Of a stretch of DNA of 20,988 nucleotides, positions 8,145 to 15,537 are shown piece after piece. Position 1 is the stretch's first letter. Every line of letters starts with the position of its first letter. Location of the stretch: contig JAEZHY010000035.1 of NCBI GenBank assembly GCA_023416335.1, forward strand, positions 1-20,988, read 5' to 3'. The notes beneath the pieces were generated by a model, which saw only the letters and a list, made by a program, of their open reading frames with translations, did no database searches and was not told the DNA's origin. The position numbers and the translations under genes are program-made. The stretch is from Pseudomonadota bacterium. Lineage in GTDB: Bacteria > Desulfobacterota > Syntrophobacteria > Syntrophobacterales > Syntrophobacteraceae.

Positions 8145-8174
8145 CTGATTTCGTCTCCGGGAGACGTAAATCAG
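8145..8174 (-). terminator. Hairpin just after the metallophosphoesterase stop
   Basis: The sequence CTGATTTCGTCTCC pairs with GGAGACGTAAATCAG through a single bulged base. It begins 3 bases past the stop codon at 8177. There is no clear T-tract on the minus strand, so termination is likely but partial read-through into the autotransporter gene is possible. Confidence 0.5.
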
Positions 8175-8176
8175 GG

Positions 8177-10327
8177 CTATGAATCCATCAAGAGATACAA
8201 GACGGAGTCGATGGAACCAGTAACGCGAATACTGCTTTCTACGACCGATGATGTCTGGCCCGAACCGTCTCTGACTTGGAAATAAACGGTCTTGGATCCG
8301 ACAGTCGAGCTCAGAGTGAAGGATGGGGCCGTTGAGTAGGATTGCCAGGCTGCACCATCGAAGTCGGGGGATTCACTTGCCCTGTACTCGACGGGAATGC
8401 TGCCCGCAACGGTGTTATCCAGAACGACAACGGTGTTGTTACAAGTGATCACGCGGTTTATGGAAGACTTGTTGATTTGAAAAGAACTGACAGTCGGCAC
8501 CATGTTTCTGATCTTGGCCTGCAGCCCTGAAGTCAATTGGCTCAGATGTATGACGAGTTGCGCATTGCAGACACCTGACCGGGGATCTACGCCGGGTACA
8601 TTCTGTTGGATCGGAATTTCGAATATTTCCTGGGCTGCGATCGCATACGAGCGCGATACCAATGCGGGAGACTTTGTCCCGTCGGGGAGCGGCGCCGGAT
8701 TGACCGCGGGATCGACATCCACCACAAGAATTGAGATGGTTTGGTCGTCACTGTTGCGGACTATCTCGAAGCAGCGAAACCCCTGAGGAAAATCTCTTAA
8801 CGAGGAAGTCTCGACCTCCCAGAAGCCGTACCCCGACCCTGGATGGCCGGCGTCAGGCTGTGGAGTGATGGCGTTGCGGTGGGCATGTCCTGCGGCCCAC
8901 AGGACGACATTTGAATAGGTGCTGCTGATTTTGTTGACCAATTCGTAATCGGTGATAACAGAATCAGGATTCCAGCAGGCAGGAGTGTACGGGGATGGAG
9001 TTTGATAATCGTAGGGCCACACCGGAATATGCGCACAAATGATCATGAGTTCGTCGGCAGCCTGGCCACTGTCGAGCTCATTCAGGAGCCAGTTGTAGCG
9101 GGGTTCGTCAAGACAACCCTTTACACCGTAGCCCAACTTGTCGGTATCGTCGAGAACGATGACCCTGATTGGAACATCCGTCCTCGGCTTGAAGGTGTAG
9201 CAGGCGGCCAGCTCGGTGCCGTCGATCATTCCCTGCGTAAATCCGTGTCCGACCGGTTCGGACGTGGTATTGAAAAACTCGCTCATCCAATCGCTGATCG
9301 TAAGCGCGTAGCGGTCCGGGTCGGCGACAACGGTCGGGAGCGGATTATACTGGCTGGTCGGCCCCACATTAATGATGTCCCCATACTCTGTCGAGCCGTC
9401 AACGACACCCATCAAGTACCCTCTGCCATTCATGATGACCCGGAAATCAGGGGGCGATGTGGGCGGTCCCGTGTTGAGGATGTTGGGCCCGACCGCAATT
9501 TCCCGGAGATGTTCGGTCCAATAGGTCGATCCCTTGAAGAACTGATCGTGGTTCCCGATGGCCTGGTACCATTTGATCGATTTGTCGAGACCGGCTGCTA
9601 CATATGGTTTCTGATAGTTCCATTGGCTGGCTCCGGCGTGAGCGCCGGAACTGGGGGAGACGGGACCGCCGTCGATGACGTCGAGATACCATCGCAACTC
9701 GTTGTGCTGAGTATTGTCGCACGCATCTCCGAGAGCGATGCCGAAATCAAACGGCGCCATCTTGTGCAGGGCATTGATTGTCTGGATGGCGGCGTCGAGA
9801 ACGTGGGTCGTGTAGAGCATGACACCTGAATAACTCGAAGGTTCACCGACGGGTTTGTTGTTCACCAGCGGCAGGGGATATTGGTACCCGTTGCGAATCA
9901 CCTGAGCCGGAGTTTCTTTGTCGCAGATATGGACGTCGCTGAAGGTGAAAAATGACAAGAGCCCTGCGGCCGATGGATCAGGGAAGGATGGAGTAGTCGT
10001 GCTTCCAGTGTTCATGTCGATGGAACAGTAAGGGGAGCCACCCCCTGCCGGAACGCCCTCCGGATTCTGTTCCCACAGTCCGTAGCCGTTTGCCGTGTAT
10101 AAAGATATTTGACAGGGATATATCGTCGCATTTGGTCCCAAAGGGGGGAGTGGCAGGGGGGCCCTGACAGTCCTCTCCAACGTAGTGCGGACATCTGTGG
10201 AAATGGGATAGGTCGGGCTCACGGCGGCAAGCGCCTTTTTCAGGATGGGTAGGGGCGAAAGCTGAAGTCCGAGAACTGCCGCGGAACCAGCGCAATATTT
10301 TAAAAAATCTCTTCTTCGAATGCTCAT
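8177..10327 (-). CDS. TAT-exported calcineurin-like metallophosphoesterase with C-terminal Ig-like domain
   Basis: The product is 716 residues from the ATG at 10327, which has AGGAG six bases upstream; the extra 31 residues of the longer frame are not needed. The N-terminus MSIRRRDFLKYCAGSAAVLGL carries a twin-arginine motif (RRRDFLK), a hydrophobic core and an ALA cleavage site, so export is in folded form with metals loaded. The metallophosphoesterase motifs are D131-x-H133, G200-D201-x-x-D204-N205, GNHD (258-261), H433 and G-H481-x-H483, separated by unusually long inserts. This fits the small family of TAT-signalled phosphoesterases typified by RPA4764 (TIGR03768), a call I make from memory. 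Residues about 613-705 form an Ig/FN3-like beta domain (VEYRASESPDF, TAPSFTLSS, KTVYFQVRDGSG). The likely location is the periplasm or cell surface; the substrate is unknown. It may pair functionally with the autotransporter downstream. Confidence 0.9.
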   Translation of the reverse strand: MSIRRRDFLKYCAGSAAVLGLQLSPLPILKKALAAVSPTYPISTDVRTTLERTVRAPLPLPPLGPNATIYPCQISLYTANGYGLWEQNPEGVPAGGGSPYCSIDMNTGSTTTPSFPDPSAAGLLSFFTFSDVHICDKETPAQVIRNGYQYPLPLVNNKPVGEPSSYSGVMLYTTHVLDAAIQTINALHKMAPFDFGIALGDACDNTQHNELRWYLDVIDGGPVSPSSGAHAGASQWNYQKPYVAAGLDKSIKWYQAIGNHDQFFKGSTYWTEHLREIAVGPNILNTGPPTSPPDFRVIMNGRGYLMGVVDGSTEYGDIINVGPTSQYNPLPTVVADPDRYALTISDWMSEFFNTTSEPVGHGFTQGMIDGTELAACYTFKPRTDVPIRVIVLDDTDKLGYGVKGCLDEPRYNWLLNELDSGQAADELMIICAHIPVWPYDYQTPSPYTPACWNPDSVITDYELVNKISSTYSNVVLWAAGHAHRNAITPQPDAGHPGSGYGFWEVETSSLRDFPQGFRCFEIVRNSDDQTISILVVDVDPAVNPAPLPDGTKSPALVSRSYAIAAQEIFEIPIQQNVPGVDPRSGVCNAQLVIHLSQLTSGLQAKIRNMVPTVSSFQINKSSINRVITCNNTVVVLDNTVAGSIPVEYRASESPDFDGAAWQSYSTAPSFTLSSTVGSKTVYFQVRDGSGQTSSVVESSIRVTGSIDSVLYLLMDS

Positions 10328-10612
10328 TGGTGCTCCTACAAAATGGTTGCTGCTTCGCATCGGTCGAAAAACGGAAAAGTGAGTATGGGAGAATGTCCCG
10401 CGGTCTTGTTTGCCTTGCACCCGAGGTCATCTGGTAAAGCCGAAGAAGAGCTCGAATATAGCGCCCCGCCATGCTCAAATTCGGAAGTAAAGGGTAGGAG
10501 CTTTAACCAAAAAATACATTATCGCGCATAATAATACTGTCTGGCCGATATGCTTTATTAAGCCAAATCTTTTCCTATTCTTCTAATGCTGCCGGGTTGG
10601 GATGATCGAGTG
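10328..10612. other. Upstream region of the metallophosphoesterase gene, no gene seen
   Basis: This should hold the phosphoesterase promoter. On the minus strand TATTAT occurs near 10530-10535 within an AT-rich stretch, but no good -35 box at the right spacing was found. No coding signal is visible. Confidence 0.35.
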
Positions 10613-10720
10613 AGCCTTACCGTCCGGAAAGAGACCCTCGGTCACCAGGACATAAAGATGACATTGCGCTATGTCCAGGTGACACAAGCTGTCAGTGCGA
10701 ATCCGAGGAGAATTTAAGAA
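10613..10720 (+). pseudogene. Second fragment of the same tyrosine recombinase
   Basis: The frame reads SLTVRKETLGHQDIKMTLRY and VQVTQA, then leaves the family (VSANPRRI) and stops at 10718-10720. The first 77 bases match 3649-3725 at 74 positions. Only the region around the LGH histidine and catalytic tyrosine survives, so this is a non-functional scrap. It flanks the autotransporter/phosphoesterase pair on the side opposite the longer remnant. Confidence 0.85.
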
Positions 10721-11118
10721 TGAAATTCATGTGTTGAGATTTGACGTGGTTGCGATATAGAGAGATGTATTGACTCTTGAGTGCTTGCCCAAGGGCTTCT
10801 CTATGGTTCAAACCACCCGGGGAGGTATCAGGAGAGTATCTTCACACCACAAAACTCGGGTTTATACACCCGGGAAAAATAGCCTTCACTGAAACTCACG
10901 CCAAGAGTGTCACCGAGCAGAGTTTTTATCGAGATTTCCGGTCGGAGTGCTCATTCCTATGCTTAGACGGTCATTCTTGATGCCGAAATAGTACTTCTAA
11001 GGCGGGTAAAGTGCGGTAATGATGAACTTCCGGTGACAAACAACTTCAACTATGGAATCATATCCTCAGGTCGTCAGAACAAAAGAATTCGCTGTCATCA
11101 TCCCCCGGGGAGAATGAA
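10721..11118. other. Spacer with dispersed repeat copy 2, no gene seen
   Basis: No reliable coding region. A plus-strand frame at 10777-10980 runs through the repeat and has no known family. A TTGACG at 10740-10745 lacks a matching -10 box. The last bases carry the GGGGAG ribosome site (11107-11112) of the next gene. Confidence 0.4.
10803..10846 (+). repeat. Dispersed repeat, copy 2 (right arm degraded)
   Basis: Matches the other copies through ATGGTTCAAACCACCCGGG and GAGGTATC, then diverges so that the inverted GGTGGTT arm is lost; CTTCACACC aligns with GTTCCACAC of the others. Same orientation as copy 1. It follows the recombinase scrap by about 80 bases. Confidence 0.65.
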
Positions 11119-12288
11119 TTGGATACACATTTGGAACGATGTCTTGAGCGCTGGACAAAAACCGGACTGATCGATATTGCCCTTGCCGAGCGGATTCGCG
11201 CTTTTGAGGCGGAACAGGAAAAGATGCGGGGGATGCGCTGGCCGGTTTTGTTGGCAATCAGCTTTGGTGGAGTGTTGCTGGGCGCTGGCGTGCTGCTTTT
11301 TGTCGCAGCACACTGGGAAAATCTTTCGCCGGCAGAGCGCTTTTGTCTCGTTTTGCTTCTGATTACGTTCTTTCATGTTGCAGGGGCAGTTACGGCAAAA
11401 CGCTTCTCAATCCTTTCTATTGCGCTACATGCCGTCGGTACGATCTGCCTTGGTGCAGGTATATTTCTCTCGGGCCAAATCTTTCATCTGCAGGAACACT
11501 GGCCAAGTGGCGTAATGCTGTGGGCGTTAGGTGCCTGGGTTGCGTGGGGACTTTTGCGCGATTGGCCGCAGGCGATGCTCGTTGCGCTGCTGACTCCAGC
11601 GTGGCTTGGCAGCGAGTGGATAGAGGCAACAAGCAGGTTTGCCGGTTATGGAAAAATCCTTGCCGAAGGCGCACTGCTGCTGGCCATAACGTACCTAACG
11701 TCAATCTTGCCGCAGAAGATAACGGTGGTTCGTAAAGCACTGGGGTGGGTTGGGGGACTAGCGCTGATTCCTGCAGTTTTTGCCTTGGTTAACTCGGCCC
11801 AACTCAGTTCCTATAATTCATATCCTTTGCCTTTAACTTATCAGCTCCTTGGATGGACCGCTGCCCTGGCGCTGCCGCTCATGCTGGCATGGTGGCTGAG
11901 GCATGCCGGCTTCTGGATAAATCTCGTTGCAGTTCTCTGGGTTATGACGCTTGGCGCATTTAGCTACCCGACGTTTCAGGCGGGCCACTTGCCCCGTGGC
12001 CCAATCTGGCACGAATTGGGGATATACGGGATATGTGTATTGGGTTCCATCGGCTCCATTGCCTGGGGCATAAAGGAAAAACGCAAGGAACGCATCAACC
12101 TGGGGGTTGCCGGATTTGCTCTGACGGTGCTCGTTTTTTATTTTTCCAGTGTAATGGATAAGCTCGGGCGTTCCATCAGCCTTATAGGGGTTGGCGTTCT
12201 ATTCGTAGTGATGGGGTGGTTACTGGAAAAGATGCGACGTCGTCTTTTGTCTGCCTTGGGAAAGGTGAATCATGAAACCATGGATTAA
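11119..12288 (+). CDS. DUF2157 multi-pass membrane protein
   Basis: The 389-residue protein starts with a charged amphipathic segment (LERCLERWTKTGLIDIALAERIRAFEAEQ) typical of the DUF2157 N-terminal domain. About ten hydrophobic segments follow, from VLLAISFGGVLLGAGVLLFVAAHW onward, ending in a basic tail. No catalytic motif is visible and the function of the family is unknown. The start is a TTG at 11119 preceded by GGGGAG at a spacing of 6; the nearby ATG at 11114 is in another frame and gives no matching protein. The last 17 bases overlap the next gene, so the two are translated together. In many genomes a DUF4401 gene lies between these partners; here it is absent. Confidence 0.85.
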   Translation: MDTHLERCLERWTKTGLIDIALAERIRAFEAEQEKMRGMRWPVLLAISFGGVLLGAGVLLFVAAHWENLSPAERFCLVLLLITFFHVAGAVTAKRFSILSIALHAVGTICLGAGIFLSGQIFHLQEHWPSGVMLWALGAWVAWGLLRDWPQAMLVALLTPAWLGSEWIEATSRFAGYGKILAEGALLLAITYLTSILPQKITVVRKALGWVGGLALIPAVFALVNSAQLSSYNSYPLPLTYQLLGWTAALALPLMLAWWLRHAGFWINLVAVLWVMTLGAFSYPTFQAGHLPRGPIWHELGIYGICVLGSIGSIAWGIKEKRKERINLGVAGFALTVLVFYFSSVMDKLGRSISLIGVGVLFVVMGWLLEKMRRRLLSALGKVNHETMD

Positions 12289-12790
12289 AGGCATAGTAGT
12301 TGCCGCAGTGCACATTTGCCTGGTGGCGTCGCTTGGTGCCAAGCTGCTCTACGACCGTTCGGTGCGACCCCGCGTATGGACACTTGCTGCCCCCTATGAC
12401 CCGAACCTTCCAATCCGCGGACGCTATGTCAGACTGCAACTTGTTGTCGAGCTAAGGGGAATCGAGGACAAAAAAACAGTAAACTCCATGTTGCCGGTAA
12501 TCCTGAAAGTCGAGGGAGACCATCTGATCGCCCAGGCTGATCCTGACAGGCGGGGATATGAATCCTCTGATTTACATGTGCAGTTCATCTCGCGAGGCGA
12601 CAGCAGGTTGGCGGTGCTCGGCAAACCCGCCGCCTTCTTTATTCCGGAGAACGTCACCGATCCATCGCGCCGCCCTTCGGATGAGGAATTGTGGGTTGAA
12701 GTAACGGTTCCGAAGAAAGGTCCTCCCCGGCCGATCCGACTTGGGGTAAAGAAAGGTGACAGCGAGATTGTCCCGCTTGAACTCAATTAG
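12272..12790 (+). CDS. GDYXXLXY-family protein, membrane-anchored
   Basis: The 172-residue product has one N-terminal hydrophobic segment (residues about 7-25, GIVVAAVHICLVASLGAKL) followed by a soluble domain that should face the periplasm. The signature of the family, G(D/R)YxxLxY, appears as GRYVRLQL at residues 50-57, so the aspartate and final tyrosine are replaced. The later GRRP-type turn and a basic C-terminal strand (RPIRLGVKKGD) are present. Members of this family are regularly found beside DUF2157 proteins and the overlap here matches that. Function is unknown. Confidence 0.85.
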   Translation: MKPWIKGIVVAAVHICLVASLGAKLLYDRSVRPRVWTLAAPYDPNLPIRGRYVRLQLVVELRGIEDKKTVNSMLPVILKVEGDHLIAQADPDRRGYESSDLHVQFISRGDSRLAVLGKPAAFFIPENVTDPSRRPSDEELWVEVTVPKKGPPRPIRLGVKKGDSEIVPLELN

Positions 12791-12899
12791 AATGGTACAT
12801 GCCTCTCTGTCGAAATACCGTCTTCTTTCCCGGATTGGCAATATCTTGCCAAAGTTGAAACCTAAAGCCACCTCGACTCCATAAATAGATGATCTGGGC

Positions 12900-13055
12900 T
12901 TGGCAAGTTTCGAGGGAGCCGATTTGAAGGATCAGGCAAAGGAAGCTTATGGAGTTTGGATGCAAGACGGCCAACATCCTTCCCTCCAGTTTAAGAAAGT
13001 CCACGAACGACTCAATATTTACTCTGTACGCGTAAGCCTTGCTTGGCGTGCCCTG
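12900..13055 (+). pseudogene. RelE/ParE-like toxin fragment
   Basis: The plus-strand frame reads DLKDQAKEAYGVW, then HPSLQFKKVHERLNIYSVRV and SLAWRAL, which is the core of a RelE/ParE-type toxin (the HPSLxFKKV and YSxRVxxxWRAL motifs). The N-terminal helix before it is out of frame. The family's C-terminal IxWFWIGSHxxYD segment is missing, because the sequence leaves the family after WRAL and runs into the antitoxin remnant on the other strand. It is therefore a non-functional fragment. Its antitoxin would normally be upstream on the same strand; instead the candidate antitoxin is convergent. Confidence 0.75.
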
Positions 13056-13095
13056 AAGTTCGAAGGCTTTCAAAGTCTGCTGGAGGCCTTGCCGA

Positions 13096-13296
13096 TCACA
13101 ATATTTCCGTCATTGGACGGGTCTTCCCTCTCTTGTTCTGAGATCGCTTCAGCAGCCATATCAACCAGTTTATCCTGGGAGTCGGCAAATGCCTTCGTCC
13201 CAGCGTTTTTTCATCCTCGATTTCAGCAAGAATGAGCTTTGCGATAGCGTCCTGGCATTCAGTGGGCAGGGAGGATGCTGCGTCAAAGGCAATGGC
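13096..13296 (-). pseudogene. Decayed antitoxin of a RelE/ParE-type module, three frameshifts
   Basis: Read on the minus strand with three one-base corrections, the sequence gives DAASSLPTECQDAIAKLILA, EIEDEK, RWDE, AFADSQDKLVDMAAEAISEQ and RGKTRPMTEIL followed by TGA at 13096-13098. This is the usual small acidic antitoxin-like protein that accompanies RelE-type toxins (LPxxxQDAIAxLILxExEDE...W...F..SQDKL..LA.EA...GKTRP). The corrections are an extra A in the run at 13206-13211, an extra G at about 13192-13193, and an extra G near 13127-13130. A stop (13297-13299) precedes the first readable codon, so the start is lost too. Confidence 0.75.
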
Positions 13297-13330
13297 TCAC
13301 TCAAGCCGGGAACCCGACGCGCATCTTCCG

Positions 13331-13624
13331 TCAAGCAGCTCTTGGTTGCACTTCCCGTTTAATTGCCTCTCCACTCGCAATCTGAGTCCGCCTGATATCG
13401 TAGGCGGTCTGAAGGTTCATCCAAAATTCCGGCGTCGTTCCAAGATATCGTGCCAGGCGCAAAGCTGTGTCGGCAGTGATCGAACGCCGTTCATTCAGGA
13501 TGTCTGTGATTCTGTTGGGAGGCACGCCAAGGGCTCGGCCTAATGCGTTTGCGGAAAGCCCCAATTCATCGAGTTCCTGTTTTAAAATCTCACCTGGATG
13601 AATGGGACGCATGCCGTTTGGCAT
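13331..13624 (-). CDS. higA: HigA-type antitoxin (XRE-family helix-turn-helix)
   Basis: The 97-residue protein begins MPNGMRPIHPGEILKQE, the classic opening of HigA antidotes, followed by an XRE helix-turn-helix at residues about 24-58 (LSANALGRALGVPPNRITDI) and the TPEFWMNLQTAYD motif. HigA neutralises the HigB mRNA-cleaving toxin and represses the operon by binding its promoter. I chose the ATG at 13624, preceded by AAGGAG at a spacing of 6, over the TTG at 13642 that overlaps the toxin stop. It lies 14 bases after the toxin frame, in the toxin-first order characteristic of higBA. The antitoxin reading frame looks intact. Confidence 0.93.
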   Translation of the reverse strand: MPNGMRPIHPGEILKQELDELGLSANALGRALGVPPNRITDILNERRSITADTALRLARYLGTTPEFWMNLQTAYDIRRTQIASGEAIKREVQPRAA

Positions 13625-13638
13625 GGTGATCTCCTTCT

Positions 13639-13918
13639 TCAATGATAGTCAATGATCTCTACATTGTGCGGGCCATCTTCATGCCACTCGAAACAGATCC
13701 GCCACTGCTGGTTGATGCGGATGCTGCATTGGCCCTTCCTATCTCCTGAAAGGGTTTCGAAGCGATTGCTCGGAAGGAGCATCAGGTCCTCAATTGCAGC
13801 GGCGCTATCCAGAATTTGCATTCGTCGTTCCGCTTGCTTCTGGGAGGTCTGAAATCTTCGTACATTCCGGCCCTCGTACAGCGCCTCTGTGTCCTTATCG
13901 CGAAACGAGCGGATTCAT
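13639..13918 (-). pseudogene. higB: HigB-type toxin with apparent one-base insertion after the start codon
   Basis: The frame 13639-13914 encodes IRSFRDKDTEALYEGRNVRRF, then AERRMQILDSAAAIEDL, GDRKGQCSIRINQQWRICFEW and VEIIDYH, which is a full-length HigB (RelE fold ribosome-dependent RNase) except for the first methionine. The ATG that should start it (13916-13918, preceded by GGTGAGGG) is followed by AATCCGC instead of the expected ATCCGC, so translation from that ATG gives MNPLVSR and stops. The first in-frame ATG is Met33 of the protein, which would drop the N-terminal third. Either the toxin is inactivated, or it uses a rare ATC start. The rest of the protein shows no decay, so the change is probably recent. 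Confidence 0.8.
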
Positions 13919-14017
13919 GGCCCTCACCTAGGAATATGTTATGTAATTCGTAACGCATACCAGGGCGGAGTCAATCAGAGAACTGCCTTCGAATCCGCAC
14001 TCTCAATCAATTTCGTT

Positions 14018-14060
14018 GTGTGGAACCACCCGCCCGATACCTCCCCGGTGGTTTAAACCA
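14018..14060 (-). repeat. Dispersed repeat, copy 3 (palindromic)
   Basis: On the minus strand it starts GGTTTAAACCACCGGGGAGG and continues TATCGGGCGGGTGGTTCCACAC. Inverted arms AACCACC (14024-14030 on the plus strand) and GGTGGTT (14047-14053) are both intact. Orientation is opposite to copies 1 and 2. Confidence 0.75.
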
Positions 14061-14451
14061 GAGTATCTCAGCAGAATAGATGCCAAATAAAACCCCCCAG
14101 CCTGATGAGATCCGGACGCCTGCCCTGACCGGTCCTCCTTCGGAGGCGGAGCGCTCCACGAAGAGCTGAGGATGGATTCGATTTTCAGCAACGCTCCACA
14201 TCTCCGTCCCTTTTTTTATTCCCGATGATTCTTTTCCGTAACCCCCAGGTTGTTTCGCGCGGAGCGGCGAAGGCCGCGAAGAGAGGCGACTCGGAGGACA
14301 CAGGGATCGCCGCATCTCGTCTTCACTTTGATGACCGGTACCATGGGAGGCTTTCAGGTAAAATTTGTTTAAGAAAGGCGAGAATGAGGCGGGAAAAAGA
14401 ACTTGAGGCCAAGCTGGACGGTGGGCAGGTGGAACCGCAAAGAAACTTCAT

Positions 14452-14487
14452 CCGCTGGTTCCCAAGGCGGACCTTGGGAACCAGCGG
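14452..14487 (-). terminator. Perfect 16-bp hairpin downstream of prs
   Basis: Arms 14452-14467 and 14472-14487 pair without a mismatch around a four-base loop. It lies 43 bases beyond the prs stop. There is no strong T-tract after it on the minus strand, so it may be a transcript-end stabiliser or a mobile palindrome rather than a textbook terminator. Confidence 0.5.
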
Positions 14488-14529
14488 CGTATTTCCTTAA
14501 AGCAACAACATTGGTTTTTTTTCGACTTA

Positions 14530-15483
14530 TTAGTGCAAAATCTCGAAAAGCGTACTGATGGAATCTTCGTTATGGATGCTGCGGATAGCGGCTGCGAAGA
14601 GTTTGGCGGCGGTTACGCATGTGATTTTGCTGCAGCCGCAGATATCGTCTCTTATCGGCAGCGTGTCGGTTACTATCAGCTTTTCCAGGGGGCTGTTCTC
14701 GATACGCTCTATTGCCGGGCCGGACAGAACGGCGTGGGTAACGGCGGCGTATACGGAGTGCGCTCCTTTTTCGAGCAGCGTCCGGGTGGCTTCCACGAGA
14801 GTGCCGGCCGTATCGACCATATCGTCGAGAATTATTGCGGTTTTGTCCTGAACTTCACCGATGATGTTGAGGGCTTCCGCCTTGTTGGGATCCGAGCGGC
14901 GCTTGTCGATCATCGCGAGGCCGGATTTGAGCAGTTTCGCGTAGGCGCGGGCACGGGGCACGCCGCCCGCGTCCGGTGAGACAATGACAAGGTCGCGTTC
15001 GAAGTGCTCTTTTATGAATGGAAGCAGAATGGGCGAGGCATAGAGGTTATCCACCGGCACGTCGAAAAATCCCTGGATCTGCCCTGCGTGCAGGTCCATC
15101 GTAACGATGCGGTTTGCGCCGACCCGGGTGATCAGGTCTGCGATCAGTCGTGCCGTGATGGGGACCCTCGGCTTGTTCTTTCGGTCCTGGCGCGCATAGC
15201 AGTAGTAAGGCATCACCGCGGTGATTCTGCGGGCGGACGCGCGCTTGAAGGCGTCGATCATAACGAGCAGTTCCATCAGGTTGTCATTTACGGGAGCCGC
15301 TCCGGACTGGATAACGAATACATCCGCCCCTCTGACGTTTTCGCCGATTTCGACCCTGATTTCCCCGTCGCTGAACCTCCCGACCAGTGCCTTGCCGAGA
15401 GGGATTTCCAGGATTTCGCAAATCTTGTTGGACAGCGCCGTGTTGCTGTTGCCGGCGAAAACCTTCATTCCATATACAGCCAT
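14530..15483 (-). CDS. prs: Ribose-phosphate pyrophosphokinase (PRPP synthetase)
   Basis: The 317-residue product is a typical class I PRPP synthetase, which transfers pyrophosphate from ATP to ribose 5-phosphate to give the precursor of purines, pyrimidines, histidine, tryptophan and NAD. Visible motifs are the YARQDRK nucleotide loop (96-102), VTMDLHAGQIQGFF (127-140), the VSPDAGGVPRA segment (168-178) and the PRPP-binding DDMVDTAGTL (220-229). The start ATG at 15483 has GAGGTAGAG upstream. A 177-base gap separates it from the zinc-ribbon gene, and a TATAAT box lies about 50 bases upstream, so it probably has its own promoter. In many bacteria prs is followed by rplY and pth; here it is followed by accessory sequence. 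Confidence 0.97.
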   Translation of the reverse strand: MAVYGMKVFAGNSNTALSNKICEILEIPLGKALVGRFSDGEIRVEIGENVRGADVFVIQSGAAPVNDNLMELLVMIDAFKRASARRITAVMPYYCYARQDRKNKPRVPITARLIADLITRVGANRIVTMDLHAGQIQGFFDVPVDNLYASPILLPFIKEHFERDLVIVSPDAGGVPRARAYAKLLKSGLAMIDKRRSDPNKAEALNIIGEVQDKTAIILDDMVDTAGTLVEATRTLLEKGAHSVYAAVTHAVLSGPAIERIENSPLEKLIVTDTLPIRDDICGCSKITCVTAAKLFAAAIRSIHNEDSISTLFEILH

Positions 15484-15531
15484 GCTTCTCTACCTCATTC
15501 CCGTCATGGTTTTTAAAAGAAGAGATTTCAT

Positions 15532-15537
15532 ATTATA
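15532..15537 (-). promoter_or_regulatory. Candidate prs promoter -10 box
   Basis: A perfect TATAAT on the minus strand about 48 bases before the prs start codon. The -35 position is weak: CGGGTT at 17 bases, or TTTGCC at only 13. It is the best promoter candidate in the prs upstream gap, but only half of a consensus is seen. Confidence 0.4.

Larger units (their letters stand above)
13919..14529. other. Gene-free spacer between higBA and prs
   Basis: No supported coding region on either strand; the longest frames (14007-14315 minus, 14225-14500 plus) have no recognisable family. The spacer contains dispersed repeat copy 3 and a perfect 16-bp hairpin near the end of prs, listed separately, plus a short GGAGG/CCTCC hairpin near 14133-14146. 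It forms the boundary between the accessory block and the housekeeping block. Confidence 0.4.

Noticed and set aside
9002..9829. 275-codon plus-strand open frame
   Set aside because: It is antisense to the metallophosphoesterase, whose catalytic motifs are unmistakable.
12783..13073. Minus-strand open frame of 96 codons
   Set aside because: It is antisense to the RelE-like fragment, which has family motifs on the plus strand.
4541..14060. Peptide WF(K/Q)PPG shared by translations through all three dispersed repeats
   Set aside because: The frames diverge right after PPG because of small indels, and the palindromic structure explains the similarity better than coding.
14007..14315. Open frames in the spacer before prs
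   Set aside because: No recognisable motif on either strand and composition like the surrounding spacer; part of one frame is the dispersed repeat.
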